Part shown: in pieces, positions 25,046 to 34,365 of the stretch
How the letters are laid out: each line of letters begins with the position of its first letter
Numbering within the stretch: position 1 is the stretch's first letter
Origin: JAAYJG01 sp964450305
GTDB taxonomy: Bacteria; Bacillota; Clostridia; DSM-8532
Length of the DNA stretch: 64,000 nucleotides
NCBI GenBank assembly: GCA_964450305.1
Contig: CAYVFB010000008.1
Coordinates: 5,137-69,136 of the forward strand
Reading direction: 5' to 3'
The notes under the pieces: generated by a model
The model's database searches: none
Seen by the model: only the letters and a program-made list of their open reading frames with translations
Told to the model about the DNA's origin: nothing
Program-made: the position numbers and the translations under genes

Positions 25046-26581
25046 ATGTCAGATATTATGCTTGAAATGAAAGATATCACCAAGATATTTCCGGGGGTAA
25101 AAGCACTGGACAATGTCAGCTTAAAGGTTAAGAAGGGGCAAATCCATGCGCTTGTTGGTGAGAACGGCGCCGGGAAATCCACCCTGATGAACGTATTAAG
25201 CGGTATTTATCCTTATGGAACCTATTCGGGAGATATCTATTTTGATGGGAAATTATGTGAATTTAAGAATATACGCGAAAGCGAAAAAGCGGGTATCGTC
25301 ATCATTCACCAGGAACTGGCTTTAAACCCCTATATGACCATTGCCGAGAACATTTTTCTTGGCAACGAGCGGGCAGCTAATGGGATTATCAACTGGGATG
25401 TCACAAACAAGGAAGCAAAAAAGCTGCTGCAAAGGGTTGGCTTGAATGAAAAGCACTCAACACTCATTAAAGACATCGGTGTTGGCAAACAGCAGCTCGT
25501 TGAAATTGCCAAGGCTTTATCCAAGGAAGTGCGCCTTTTAATACTGGATGAACCCACGGCAGCCCTGAATGACAAGGATTCAGAAAACCTTCTGAACCTT
25601 TTGATGGAACTGAACCGGGAGAATGGTCTTACCTGCATCATCATCTCACATAAAATACACGAGGTCACAAGAATAGCAGAGGAAATTACCGTCATACGGG
25701 ACGGAGCTTTGATTGAAACCCTGGTCAAAGGTAAGGACGAGATCTCTGAAAACCGTATCATCAAGGGGATGGTAGGCAGAGAGCTTGTGAACCGGTTTCC
25801 TCCCAGAACACCCAATATTGGTGAAATAGGCTTTGAAGTAAAAGACTGGGTGGTTTATGATCCGCTGGATGAAGATAAAATGCGGATTAAGAATGTCAGC
25901 TTTCATGTGAAAAAGGGCGAGGTGGTAGGAATCGCTGGCCTGATGGGTGCCGGACGCACCGAGCTTGCCATGAGTGTTTTTGGCAAGGCTTATGGGAAAA
26001 AGATTAGCGGTACTATCATCAAGGATGGCAAAGAGTTGAAGATGAACAATGTCAGTGAAGCGATTTCGGAAGGCCTGGCTTATGCAACTGAAGACAGGAA
26101 AACGGCAGGCCTGGTTTTAATTGATGATATCCGCAGGAACATTACAATGGCAAGCCTGGGGAAAATCAGCAAAAACGGTATCATTGACGACGACATTGAA
26201 ATTCGCGAAGCTGAACAACAAAAGAACAAACTTGGTATCAAATGTTCGAGTATTTTCCAGACGTCAGGAAACCTTTCAGGCGGGAATCAACAAAAGGTTG
26301 TCTTAAGCAAATGGATTTTCTCCGAGCCGGATGTGCTGTTATTGGACGAACCTACCCGCGGCATTGATGTCGGCGCAAAATACGAGATATATACCATCAT
26401 CAATCAATTGGCCGATCAGGGAAAATGTATTGTTGTTATTTCCTCAGAACTGCCGGAGATTCTCGGGACCTGTGACAGAATCTATATCATGAATGAAGGC
26501 CGGTTTGTCGGTGAATTGACAAGGGAAGAGGCCACCCAGGAAAGCATCATGAAGTGTATTCTGCAATCTTCACAGAACTAA
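25046..26581 (+). CDS. Sugar ABC transporter ATP-binding protein (two ATPase domains)
   Basis: A 511-residue fused double ATPase of the MglA/XylG/RbsA type. Domain 1 has Walker A GENGAGKSTLMN, a degenerate signature (IGVGKQQLVEIAKALS) and Walker B LLILDEPTAAL. Domain 2 has a modified Walker A (GLMGAGRTELAMS), signature LSGGNQQKVVLSKW and LLLDEPTRGIDVG. The modified second site is normal for this family. It energises uptake together with the adjacent binding protein and permease. GAGGAG precedes the ATG. It starts 323 nt after the binding-protein gene and 38 nt before the permease gene. Confidence 0.95.
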   Translation: MSDIMLEMKDITKIFPGVKALDNVSLKVKKGQIHALVGENGAGKSTLMNVLSGIYPYGTYSGDIYFDGKLCEFKNIRESEKAGIVIIHQELALNPYMTIAENIFLGNERAANGIINWDVTNKEAKKLLQRVGLNEKHSTLIKDIGVGKQQLVEIAKALSKEVRLLILDEPTAALNDKDSENLLNLLMELNRENGLTCIIISHKIHEVTRIAEEITVIRDGALIETLVKGKDEISENRIIKGMVGRELVNRFPPRTPNIGEIGFEVKDWVVYDPLDEDKMRIKNVSFHVKKGEVVGIAGLMGAGRTELAMSVFGKAYGKKISGTIIKDGKELKMNNVSEAISEGLAYATEDRKTAGLVLIDDIRRNITMASLGKISKNGIIDDDIEIREAEQQKNKLGIKCSSIFQTSGNLSGGNQQKVVLSKWIFSEPDVLLLDEPTRGIDVGAKYEIYTIINQLADQGKCIVVISSELPEILGTCDRIYIMNEGRFVGELTREEATQESIMKCILQSSQN

Positions 26582-26619
26582 ATAATTGAATCTATATATA
26601 TTAAGGGGAAGGAATAAAC

Positions 26620-27864
26620 ATGGGTAAATTGTTAAGACTTGTAAAAATAATGGATAACCTTGCTAAACGCAACCCGAAGCTTTATGCATGGATCACCAAG
26701 ATCAAAGATATCGTGCGGCATAATATGAGACAATACGCAATGCTTTTTGCTTTGGTGGTGATCATGATTGCTTTCCAGGTATTAACAGATGGCGTATTGC
26801 TTAAACCCATCAATGTATCCAGGTTAATCATGCAGCAGGGCTATATCCTGGTTCTTGCCATTGGAATGATTTTCTGTATCCTGACGGGGGGTAACGTAGA
26901 CCTTGCGGTTGGATCCATCGTGGCTCTGGTCAGCGCATCTTCTGCATTGTTCAGCGTCACCCTGGGTATACCTCCGTTACTGTCCATCCTGCTTGGCCTT
27001 GGTTTGGGGCTGCTGGCAGGTGCATGGCAGGGTTTTTTCATCGCTTATTTAAAAGTACCGCCGTTTATCGCAACCCTTGCCGGTCAGCTGATTTTTAGAG
27101 GAATTAACAACATCATCCTGAACGGAAAAACCATCATGTTGCCTCAACTGTATATAACCATTGGCTCCGGCGTCATCCCTGATTTCTTCGGAAACGGCGG
27201 CAATTTGCATTTAACGACCATTATTATTGGAATAGCTAGTTCGGCAGCCTATTTTATAATGCAGCTTGTCAATCGTAAAAGAAAAATAAAGCTCGAATTT
27301 GAGGTTGAATCTAAACAACTATTCTTCATAAAAAACATTGCACTGTCAGCCTTTATCATATTGTTTGCATACTGGCTGGCCAGGGCAAACGGACTTCCTT
27401 ATGTGGTTCTTCTGCTGATCGTATTGATATTGTTTTATACCTTTGTTACCAACAAAACGGTCGCTGGAAGGTATGTGTATGCACTGGGTGGAAACCCGAA
27501 GGCAGCCGAACTGTCCGGCATTAAGACGAAAAAGGTTATGTTCTGGGTTTATGCGAATATGGGTATTCTGTCAGCCATCGCCGGTATCATCTTCGCAGGG
27601 CGGTTAAACTCTGCAACACCAACTGCCGGTGACGGGTTTGAGCTCGATGCCATTGCAGCCTGTTTTATTGGCGGGGCTTCTGCAACCGGTGGTGTTGGTA
27701 CGGTTATTGGGGCCATCATCGGTGGCTTTATCATGGGTATTATGAATAACGGTATGTCCATCATGGGGGTCAGCACCTTCTGGCAATCCATCGTAAAAGG
27801 TTTGGTATTGTTGGGTGCGGTGGCCTTTGATGTATTCTCAAAATCCAAGGCAAAAGTTAGTTAA
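26620..27864 (+). CDS. Sugar ABC transporter permease, XylH/RbsC type
   Basis: A 414-residue BPD_transp_2-family inner-membrane permease with about ten hydrophobic segments. A 40-residue basic N-terminus precedes the first. Family features include GMIFCILTGGNVDLAVGSIVAL, FIATLAGQLIFRGINNIILNG and ALGGNPKAAELSGIKTKKV (the cytoplasmic coupling region). DAIAACFIGGASATGGVGTVIGAIIGGFIMG lies near the C-terminus. It forms the channel of the sugar importer, probably as a homodimer. AAGGGGAAGG precedes the ATG. Confidence 0.94.
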   Translation: MGKLLRLVKIMDNLAKRNPKLYAWITKIKDIVRHNMRQYAMLFALVVIMIAFQVLTDGVLLKPINVSRLIMQQGYILVLAIGMIFCILTGGNVDLAVGSIVALVSASSALFSVTLGIPPLLSILLGLGLGLLAGAWQGFFIAYLKVPPFIATLAGQLIFRGINNIILNGKTIMLPQLYITIGSGVIPDFFGNGGNLHLTTIIIGIASSAAYFIMQLVNRKRKIKLEFEVESKQLFFIKNIALSAFIILFAYWLARANGLPYVVLLLIVLILFYTFVTNKTVAGRYVYALGGNPKAAELSGIKTKKVMFWVYANMGILSAIAGIIFAGRLNSATPTAGDGFELDAIAACFIGGASATGGVGTVIGAIIGGFIMGIMNNGMSIMGVSTFWQSIVKGLVLLGAVAFDVFSKSKAKVS

Positions 27865-27883
27865 TTCTAAGGTTTTCTCAAGC

Positions 27884-27910
27884 CGGAGGGTTGGCGCTGC
27901 TAACCCTCCG
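27884..27910 (+). repeat. Stem-loop after the permease gene
   Basis: A 12-bp stem (27884-27895 and 27899-27910, one G-T pair) with a 3-nt loop lies 19 nt after the stop. No T run follows it directly. A classic terminator comes 35 nt later. Confidence 0.6.
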
Positions 27911-27945
27911 ATTATTCAAAACAGCCCCGAGGAGTTAAAGCGACT

Positions 27946-27975
27946 AAAACAAAGAGTTTTCTCTTTGTTTTTTTT
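27946..27975 (+). terminator. Rho-independent terminator of the importer operon
   Basis: The stem AAAACAAAGAG/CTCTTTGTTTT (27946-27956 and 27961-27971) with a TTTT loop is followed by T to 27975. A TATAAT at 27980-27985 just after it may be the -10 of the sensor operon, but no good -35 was found. Confidence 0.82.
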
Positions 27976-28143
27976 ACGGTATAATGATACCTGGGAGCCA
28001 GCTCGGAAAGTCTGTTTATTCTTTGGAAAAACGCATAGATATGTAAAAAAGAACGGAACTATAAGGGTTTCAAGCCATGGAAAGCAGCGTCTTATGGATA
28101 AATATGCTTTTCTGAACGGTCTGCTCGGCAGGGAGGAGCTTGA

Positions 28144-29190
28144 ATGAACAAAGACACTAAAAAGCTTTTTGGCTTTTTATCACACAACAATAAATTCAGT
28201 CTTATATTCAGAGGAATCATGGCCATTCTGTTTATCGTACTGGCTATCGCTTTTACCATTTCAATCACCTATTCCATGGTCATGGAAGAGAATTTCTATA
28301 AAAACAGAAAATCCGGCAGCGAGAAGACTGAATACAGCAAAAGCTTTCTGGTGGTGATGGTTCAAAGCTCAAATGATTTTTTAACCCGGTTTCGGCAGGC
28401 TATCATCAACGATGCCCAGGAAAGAAAAATCCGCATTGATTTTGTGAATGTTGAATCCATTGACGAGGCCATCGATGCCATCAACACGGCAGTCGCCGCA
28501 AAGGCAGATGGTATCATCGCCCAGGGAATTTTTGATGCGGATTATATTGAGGCGATCAACCAGGCCATTGCGAAAGGGATTATGGTTCAGTTTGTCTATA
28601 CGGACGCAAGGGGAACCGACAGAGATTATTTTGTTGGCTATAACGCATACGATTTTGGAAAAAGAGCAGCGCGCTGTGCCATTGAGGAGCTGCCCAACAG
28701 CCCTTCCTCTGTGGCACTGATGGTTCAAAGCATCACCGATGTTGAAAAAGATGTGACCAGCAGTCTTTTTGTCGAAGGGTTTAAATCCGTTATAGACAAA
28801 CACCCCATGGTGACCATCGTGGATATCGTGCGGACAAGCTATGATCTGTTCAGTGCCGAAGACACCACATATGATATTCTGAACCGCTATCCGACCCTGG
28901 ATGCCATTGTTTGTACCAGCGAGAAAGACACCTTTGGCGCAGCGCAGGTGATTATTGACCTGAACCGCGTTGCAAAAACCAGTATTATCGGGGCTGGTGT
29001 TTCGGACGATATCCTCAAATATATAGAATTGGAAGTGATCGCAGCTTCCTTTGACATGAACCCTGAAATCATGAGCTCCGAATCACTGAACATCATGCTC
29101 GAAGAAAAAGCGGCAAGCGAATATGTTGAAGTGCCGATAACAACTGTGGCATCCAACAACGTAAAGTTTTTCAGAAGGAAGAAAAGTTGA
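28144..29190 (+). CDS. Membrane-anchored sugar-sensing protein, XylFII-like
   Basis: A 348-residue protein with one N-terminal membrane segment (about residues 24-46, MAILFIVLAIAFTISITYSMV) and no lipobox. An extracytoplasmic periplasmic-binding fold follows (FLVVMVQSSNDFLTRFRQAII ... GYNAYDFGKRAARCAIEELP ... DAIVCTSEKDTFGAAQVI). It is a tethered relative of the sugar-binding proteins. In Clostridium beijerinckii the comparable XylFII binds xylose and activates the kinase LytS; the same gene order occurs here, so a sensor role is inferred. The ligand is unproven. GGAGGAG precedes the ATG. Confidence 0.82.
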   Translation: MNKDTKKLFGFLSHNNKFSLIFRGIMAILFIVLAIAFTISITYSMVMEENFYKNRKSGSEKTEYSKSFLVVMVQSSNDFLTRFRQAIINDAQERKIRIDFVNVESIDEAIDAINTAVAAKADGIIAQGIFDADYIEAINQAIAKGIMVQFVYTDARGTDRDYFVGYNAYDFGKRAARCAIEELPNSPSSVALMVQSITDVEKDVTSSLFVEGFKSVIDKHPMVTIVDIVRTSYDLFSAEDTTYDILNRYPTLDAIVCTSEKDTFGAAQVIIDLNRVAKTSIIGAGVSDDILKYIELEVIAASFDMNPEIMSSESLNIMLEEKAASEYVEVPITTVASNNVKFFRRKKS

Positions 29191-29277
29191 ACTGTTCTGC
29201 TTATAGGGGTACAGCATACAGGTTTGTCTGCGAAAAAAATCACAAGGGTTATTAAACCGTTGTCAGGCGAGGGAACG

Positions 29278-30816
29278 ATGAATTGGACGAAAAAGGTGAG
29301 GCTGAATACAATCCGCAAAAGAATGCTGTTCTATTTTTTGCTGTCCATAGTAATGGTCAGCTTTGTCAGCGTTTACCTTTCGGTCAATTCGGGCATCTTC
29401 TTCCGTAAGATTGATACCATGTTCCAGGCAAGCCAATTGCTGGAGGATATGCAAAACTACCTTGTGGAAGCCGAAAAAAACCTTGTTCTTTTCATCCAGA
29501 CGAAGGATTCTGAAAGCAAGAACCGCTATCAGCTATATATGGACCGGCTGCATGACAGCGCCGGTAAAATCGAGGATACCCTGTTAACCGGTCAGGAATA
29601 CTCGGGCAAGCTGATAAACCTGATCGGAACCTTCTCTGAAAACGCAATGCAGGCCATTGACGCGAAACAGGGACGTGATGCCAACGCAATCCGAGAGAAA
29701 TACAATGAAGTGCATCAGACCGGAAAGTATATTTTGGAAGAAATTCAGGAACTGAACCTGCAGCAGCTTAAGCGGAATACCGAATATTATGCGGCACTTT
29801 CGAAAAACAATGCCATAGTGGAAAAGGCAAACCTGGTATTGATCGTTGATATCCTGGTGTTATCGGGTATCATCATCCTATACATCACCTACAAAATGAC
29901 CGACCCGATCATGAAGCTATCCCACTCGGCAGACGAGATCTCCAAGGGAAATTTCGATGTTGACGAGGTGATTGTAACCAGTGATGATGAGATCAAGGTC
30001 ATGGCTGTAGCCTTTAACAAAATGAAAGCCAGTGTCCACAATTACATTGAAGCCCTGCACAGCAAAGCTGAAGTGGAATCGAAGCTGATGGAAAAGGAAA
30101 TGCAAAACCTGAAAATGCAAACCCTTTTAAACAATGCCGAGCTGCAGTCCCTCCAGTCCCAAATCAATCCGCACTTTTTATTTAACACCCTCAATGCCGG
30201 GGTTCAGCTGGCGATGATGGAAGAAGCCGACAAAACCTCTCTCTTTCTGGAAAACCTCGCGGCGGTTTTCAGATATAATGTCCGCAGGCTGGATACCGAA
30301 GTGACGCTGAATGATGAAATGAACAATGTTCGGGCTTACATCGACCTGATGCAGGTAAGGTTCGGGGACATGATCCGGTATCGTGCCGAGATAGAGAATG
30401 AAGAGATCCTTCAGCTGCACATCCCTCCACTGATTCTGCAACCCATAGTTGAAAATGCCTGTATTCACGGCATTGGTGAAAAAGAGGAAGGTGGCAGTAT
30501 TCTCATCCATGTGTTCCGAGAGGATGAGGAAAACATGATAGAGGTTGTCGATAATGGCGTCGGAATGAATGAAGAAACCATCAAACACATTTATCAGAAG
30601 GCTCTCAGGGATGAGGGGATCCCTGAAAAACCCAAAAAAGGTCATACCACAGGCATCGGTATCGCAAACGTCATCCAACGGTTGAGGTTGTTCTACAAGC
30701 GTCAAGATGTCATTCGTATTATAAGCGTACAGGGGGAAGGCACACGGGTGATTATCCGTTTACCTGATGTAGAAGAGGCTGACCCTATGGAACAAGCTTC
30801 AGCCGCGATACAGTAA
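29278..30816 (+). CDS. LytS/YesM-type sensor histidine kinase
   Basis: A 512-residue membrane kinase. TM1 lies about residues 15-36, followed by an extracytoplasmic helical sensor region (about 37-180). TM2 lies about 183-203, then a HAMP domain. The phospho-acceptor His_kinase motif is QSQINPHFLFNTLNAG. The HATPase domain has VENACIHG, VVDNGVGM and GIGIANVIQRL. It should autophosphorylate and pass phosphate to the downstream YesN-type regulator when the tethered sugar sensor signals. The ATG at 29278 is chosen because GAGGG lies 6-10 nt upstream; the frame stays open to a TTG at 29224. Confidence 0.9.
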   Translation: MNWTKKVRLNTIRKRMLFYFLLSIVMVSFVSVYLSVNSGIFFRKIDTMFQASQLLEDMQNYLVEAEKNLVLFIQTKDSESKNRYQLYMDRLHDSAGKIEDTLLTGQEYSGKLINLIGTFSENAMQAIDAKQGRDANAIREKYNEVHQTGKYILEEIQELNLQQLKRNTEYYAALSKNNAIVEKANLVLIVDILVLSGIIILYITYKMTDPIMKLSHSADEISKGNFDVDEVIVTSDDEIKVMAVAFNKMKASVHNYIEALHSKAEVESKLMEKEMQNLKMQTLLNNAELQSLQSQINPHFLFNTLNAGVQLAMMEEADKTSLFLENLAAVFRYNVRRLDTEVTLNDEMNNVRAYIDLMQVRFGDMIRYRAEIENEEILQLHIPPLILQPIVENACIHGIGEKEEGGSILIHVFREDEENMIEVVDNGVGMNEETIKHIYQKALRDEGIPEKPKKGHTTGIGIANVIQRLRLFYKRQDVIRIISVQGEGTRVIIRLPDVEEADPMEQASAAIQ

Positions 30817-30878
30817 CCGGCAGACTTCGCAAAAAGAGCACTTGAGGCATTGAATCCTGAAAGGCAGGGTGAATGAAT

Positions 30879-32474
30879 ATGTACAAGCTCATGATCGTGG
30901 ACGATGAACAGATTGTCATTGACGCTATCACACATATTATCAATAAAAACATCAAGAATGTTACGGTTGTCGCAACTGCGAGAAATGGCCGCGAAGCCAT
31001 TGAAAAAGCGAAGGCCAACCATCCGGAAATCATTCTGATGGATATACGTATGCCGGGGATTAACGGGATTGATGCCATCACTGAAATCAAGCGGATTTAT
31101 CCAGACATCCGCTTTGCCATCATATCGGCTTACGAACAGTTTGAATTTGCCAAGCAGGCCATGGAACTGGGTGTGGAGCATTATATTCTGAAGCCTGTGA
31201 ACAGGACGGTATTAATTGAAACCATTTTAAAGATGATAAGCCTCATTCACGAGCAGGAGGAGAAGAAAAAGCGGGAGCTGGAAACCATCGAAAAGCTGGA
31301 AAAGGTGGTTCCCTACCTGGAGCAGGGCTTTATTTACTCCATTTTAATGAATGCCGAATTTGACGAAGAGCTGCTGAAGTACATGGAGATTCTGAATATG
31401 AATCAAACCGGCGGCTACATCCTGATCATGCAGTTTGGAGACGGAGAAAAAGCCGAAGCACTTTCAAACAGGATTGGATCGAGCATCATCGGCCAGGAGA
31501 ATTACCCTTATCTGAGAGATATCTTTAAATTCAAGTGCAAGTGTATTGTCGGGCCTGTACTGATCAATAAAATTATCGTATACATTTCCAGCGACCGGTT
31601 TAAGAACGAATATGAGTTCCGGTTGCAGACCATCGCCCTCGCTGAGGATATCCTCAAAAGCGTACAAAAGAAAATGAATATGGAATGCTTTATCGGAATT
31701 GGCAGCTGTAAGAAAAATGCAGATATTATCATCTCGTACAGCGAGGCTGCCAAAGCGCTTAGAATGAACCGGGGCGAGCCAATTTCCCACATTTTGGACG
31801 TCTGTGGGGAAGAGGAGAAATACATGCATGACATGCATGCCGCCGCAAATATGGTTGCCAAGATAGAGATGGGAAATGAAGAAGGCGCGGCTGCGGCTTT
31901 TTCAAAGATTGCCGACAGACTGAACCATTTTGAAGGATTAACCTTTGAACAAATGCGGTCTTTTCTGATAGAATATATGGTGATGGTACACAGAAAGGCC
32001 ATGGAGGCAGGTGTGAGTGAAGATTCCTTCCTGAAGTATGATGATTATATCCAGGAGATGCTGTATATCGAAAACATAGAAAAGCTAACCTCCTGGTGTA
32101 TGAACCGAATCAAATATATCACCCGAAAGGTCCAGACTGAAAAATCCGAAAAGGGAAATTGTATCATTGATCGTGCCAGAAACTATATCCGGGAGAATTT
32201 TAAAGAAGAGATCACTTTGGAGGAGCTTTCCAAGACGCTGAACATCAGCCCGCAGTATTTCAGCAGACTGTTCAAGGAAGAGACGGGGTATAATTTCATC
32301 GAGTATCTTACATTTATACGTATTGAACACAGTAAGCAACTGATGCAATCCACAGATATGACCATCAAGGAGATATGCTTCAGTGTCGGATACGGAGATC
32401 CGAACTATTTCAGCCGGTTGTTCAAAAAAAATACAGGGCTGTCTCCAACCACCTATACAAATTTGAACAGGTAA
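30879..32474 (+). CDS. YesN-type response regulator with AraC DNA-binding domain
   Basis: A 531-residue regulator. The receiver domain (residues 1-120) has LMIVDDEQ, the phospho-acceptor Asp in IILMDIRMPGING and the conserved Lys in HYILKPVNR. A middle region of about 290 residues is followed by an AraC-type double HTH (about residues 430-531) with LEELSKTLNISPQYFSRLFKEETG and KEICFSVGYGDPNYFSRLFKK. It most likely activates the neighbouring importer genes. Two in-frame ATGs are available; 30879 is preferred because AGGGTG lies 7 nt upstream, whereas 30873 abuts it. Confidence 0.92.
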   Translation: MYKLMIVDDEQIVIDAITHIINKNIKNVTVVATARNGREAIEKAKANHPEIILMDIRMPGINGIDAITEIKRIYPDIRFAIISAYEQFEFAKQAMELGVEHYILKPVNRTVLIETILKMISLIHEQEEKKKRELETIEKLEKVVPYLEQGFIYSILMNAEFDEELLKYMEILNMNQTGGYILIMQFGDGEKAEALSNRIGSSIIGQENYPYLRDIFKFKCKCIVGPVLINKIIVYISSDRFKNEYEFRLQTIALAEDILKSVQKKMNMECFIGIGSCKKNADIIISYSEAAKALRMNRGEPISHILDVCGEEEKYMHDMHAAANMVAKIEMGNEEGAAAAFSKIADRLNHFEGLTFEQMRSFLIEYMVMVHRKAMEAGVSEDSFLKYDDYIQEMLYIENIEKLTSWCMNRIKYITRKVQTEKSEKGNCIIDRARNYIRENFKEEITLEELSKTLNISPQYFSRLFKEETGYNFIEYLTFIRIEHSKQLMQSTDMTIKEICFSVGYGDPNYFSRLFKKNTGLSPTTYTNLNR

Positions 32475-32490
32475 AAAAGGAGGACAGAGA

Positions 32491-33555
32491 ATGAAGAAAA
32501 CCCTGAAAAAACTGTTGTTTCTCGTTACGGGGCTTCTGGTTGCCGTGAATTTGTGCTCCTGTGGGGATGGAAATGAAAACAGAAAATCAGACGACGAGGA
32601 TAAGATTGTCATCGGCATGGTGATTGACGGTCTTGTCATTGAAAGATGGCAAAAGGATCGGGATATATTTGTTTCCAAGGCCAGAGAACTGGGGGCGGAA
32701 GTGATCGTTCGCAATGCCAATGAGGATACTGACAGACAGGTTGAATTGATCTATGAAATCATCGAGGAGGGCATTGATTGTCTGGTCATCATTCCCTATG
32801 ACAAGGATGGGTTGAGCCAATGTGTGAAAGCCGCAAAGAAGAAAGGCATCCCGGTCATATCCTATGACAGGTTGATCCGAAATGCGGATGTGGATGCCTA
32901 TATTGCCTTCGACAGCGTCAAGGTGGGCCAGCTGATGGCAGGTGCATTGTATGAAAAGGTGCCGGAAGGCAACTATATCATCATCAATGGTTCCCAGAAG
33001 GACAATAACAGCTACCTGTTCAACAGCGGCTTTAAAATAGCCCTTCAGGAAGGGCTCGACAGCGGAGATATCAGCATCCTCGACGAGACCTGGTCTGAAG
33101 ACTGGCGTGAAGAGGAAGCCTATAATACAGTGGGCAAGGCAATTCAAGCCGGGCAGGAGATACATGCGGTGATCGGCGCGAACGATCGGCTGGCTGAGGG
33201 GGCGATCAAGGTTTTGTCTGAAAACAGGCTGCTAAACAAGGTTGTCGTGGTGGGGCATGACGCCGAGCTGTCAGCCTGCCAGCGGATTGTAGAGGGCACA
33301 CAGCTGGCTACGGTCTACAAGCCCATCAAGGTTCTGGCCGAGGGGGCTGCGGAATTGGCGGTAAATATGGTAAAGGGTAAAAAAATAGAATATACCCATA
33401 CCATCGACGATGGAAAGTTTCCTGTTCACACCATACAATATGATCCCATTTTGGTAACGAAGGAAAATATGGTAGAAACGGTCATCAAGGGCGGCTTTCA
33501 TACGATGGAAGAGGTTTACCGGAACATTCCCAAAAGCGAATGGCCGGAAAAATAA
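32491..33555 (+). CDS. D-xylose-binding-protein-like lipoprotein (XylF family)
   Basis: A 354-residue lipoprotein starting 16 nt after the regulator gene. The signal peptide ends at LCSC (lipobox). The mature part closely follows XylF: IGMVIDGLVIERWQKDRDIF, YDRLIRNADVDAYIAFDSVKVGQ, GNYIIINGSQKDNNSYLFNSGF and VIGANDRLAEGAIKVLSEN, with VVVGHDAELSACQRIVEGTQ in the C-terminal lobe. It may feed the upstream importer with a second sugar or act in sensing. AAGGAGGA precedes the ATG. It is clearly a paralogue of the binding protein at 23622-24722 but more XylF-like. Confidence 0.9.
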   Translation: MKKTLKKLLFLVTGLLVAVNLCSCGDGNENRKSDDEDKIVIGMVIDGLVIERWQKDRDIFVSKARELGAEVIVRNANEDTDRQVELIYEIIEEGIDCLVIIPYDKDGLSQCVKAAKKKGIPVISYDRLIRNADVDAYIAFDSVKVGQLMAGALYEKVPEGNYIIINGSQKDNNSYLFNSGFKIALQEGLDSGDISILDETWSEDWREEEAYNTVGKAIQAGQEIHAVIGANDRLAEGAIKVLSENRLLNKVVVVGHDAELSACQRIVEGTQLATVYKPIKVLAEGAAELAVNMVKGKKIEYTHTIDDGKFPVHTIQYDPILVTKENMVETVIKGGFHTMEEVYRNIPKSEWPEK

Positions 33556-33723
33556 CAGGATATTTTTGAACTCAGATGTGCAGCTTGATGACATTTTGTA
33601 AACGGCATTTATAAAACCAGCTTTATAGAATCATGCGGGATGGGGTAAGATTCTCCCGAAAGCGTTTTGCTGTGTGCGAAACACAGTTGAATCTCTTCTG
33701 CAAAAGGATGTAGTTCTTGTTGT

Positions 33724-34281
33724 TTGGAGGTGGCGGTCATTCCAGCTGGGATAAAGGATGGTTTTCATAAAAAGTGGCTCAAATTCCGTAAGGAAGCTAT
33801 GGTCATCGGTATTATCCTGTTATTGATGTTGCTGACATTATGGGGATGGTATCTGAAAACCAATCAAGTAGAGGTGTTTGAGGCCGGAGGGCTGAATGAA
33901 AAGCAGGAACAGCAAACAAGCCGTGTTGCACCAGCCAGTAGCCCGGATAGCTCCAAAACAGATTTATCAAATGCTTCTGCAAAAGATCAGCCGCAGCAGG
34001 CTAAAAATGTAACGGATCAAAAACCGGAATCTGATTCCGTCGAAGAAGTCAGGAGCGGCCTGGCAGGAGTCCAGGATAAAATCAATATCAACCTTGCTTC
34101 AGCGCAAGAGCTTGTTGCGCTCAATGGCATCGGAGAAGTAAAGGCAAAGGCAATCGTTGCCTACCGCGAGCAAAACGGTGCATTTGAAAGGATTGACCAA
34201 ATTCAGGATGTGAAGGGAATCGGGGAAGCCACCTATAATAAAATCAAGGATTGGATTACTGTAAGCACTGAGCCACCGTGA
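33724..34281 (+). CDS. ComEA-like helix-hairpin-helix DNA-binding protein
   Basis: A protein of up to 185 residues: one N-terminal membrane anchor (about residues 25-45), a low-complexity Ser/Gln/Lys linker and a C-terminal double helix-hairpin-helix (about residues 118-183, DKININLASAQELVALNGIGEVKAKAIVAY). This matches the DNA-binding part of ComEA, which captures DNA outside the membrane. The SLBB domain usual in Firmicutes ComEA is missing, and no comEB or comEC is seen nearby. The start is uncertain: TTG at 33724 lacks a ribosome site, while GGAGG at 33726-33730 would serve a rare ATT at 33739. Confidence 0.8.
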   Translation: MEVAVIPAGIKDGFHKKWLKFRKEAMVIGIILLLMLLTLWGWYLKTNQVEVFEAGGLNEKQEQQTSRVAPASSPDSSKTDLSNASAKDQPQQAKNVTDQKPESDSVEEVRSGLAGVQDKININLASAQELVALNGIGEVKAKAIVAYREQNGAFERIDQIQDVKGIGEATYNKIKDWITVSTEPP

Positions 34282-34297
34282 TAAACTGAAATAAGGC

Positions 34298-34326
34298 TTT
34301 TATAATTTGCAAAAACGATCTATAAT
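34298..34326 (+). promoter_or_regulatory. Possible thrS promoter
   Basis: TATAAT (34321-34326) lies 40 nt before thrS, with a poor -35 (TTTTAT) 17 nt upstream. No T-box leader can fit in the 84-nt gap. Confidence 0.35.
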
Positions 34327-34365
34327 GGTTCATTGGAGTGGATAAAGCTACAAGGAGATGTCGAT

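Noticed and set aside
34282..34365. T-box riboswitch upstream of thrS
   Set aside because: Only 84 nt separate thrS from the previous gene, no T-box sequence (TGGNACCGCG) was seen, and no specifier/terminator fold fits.
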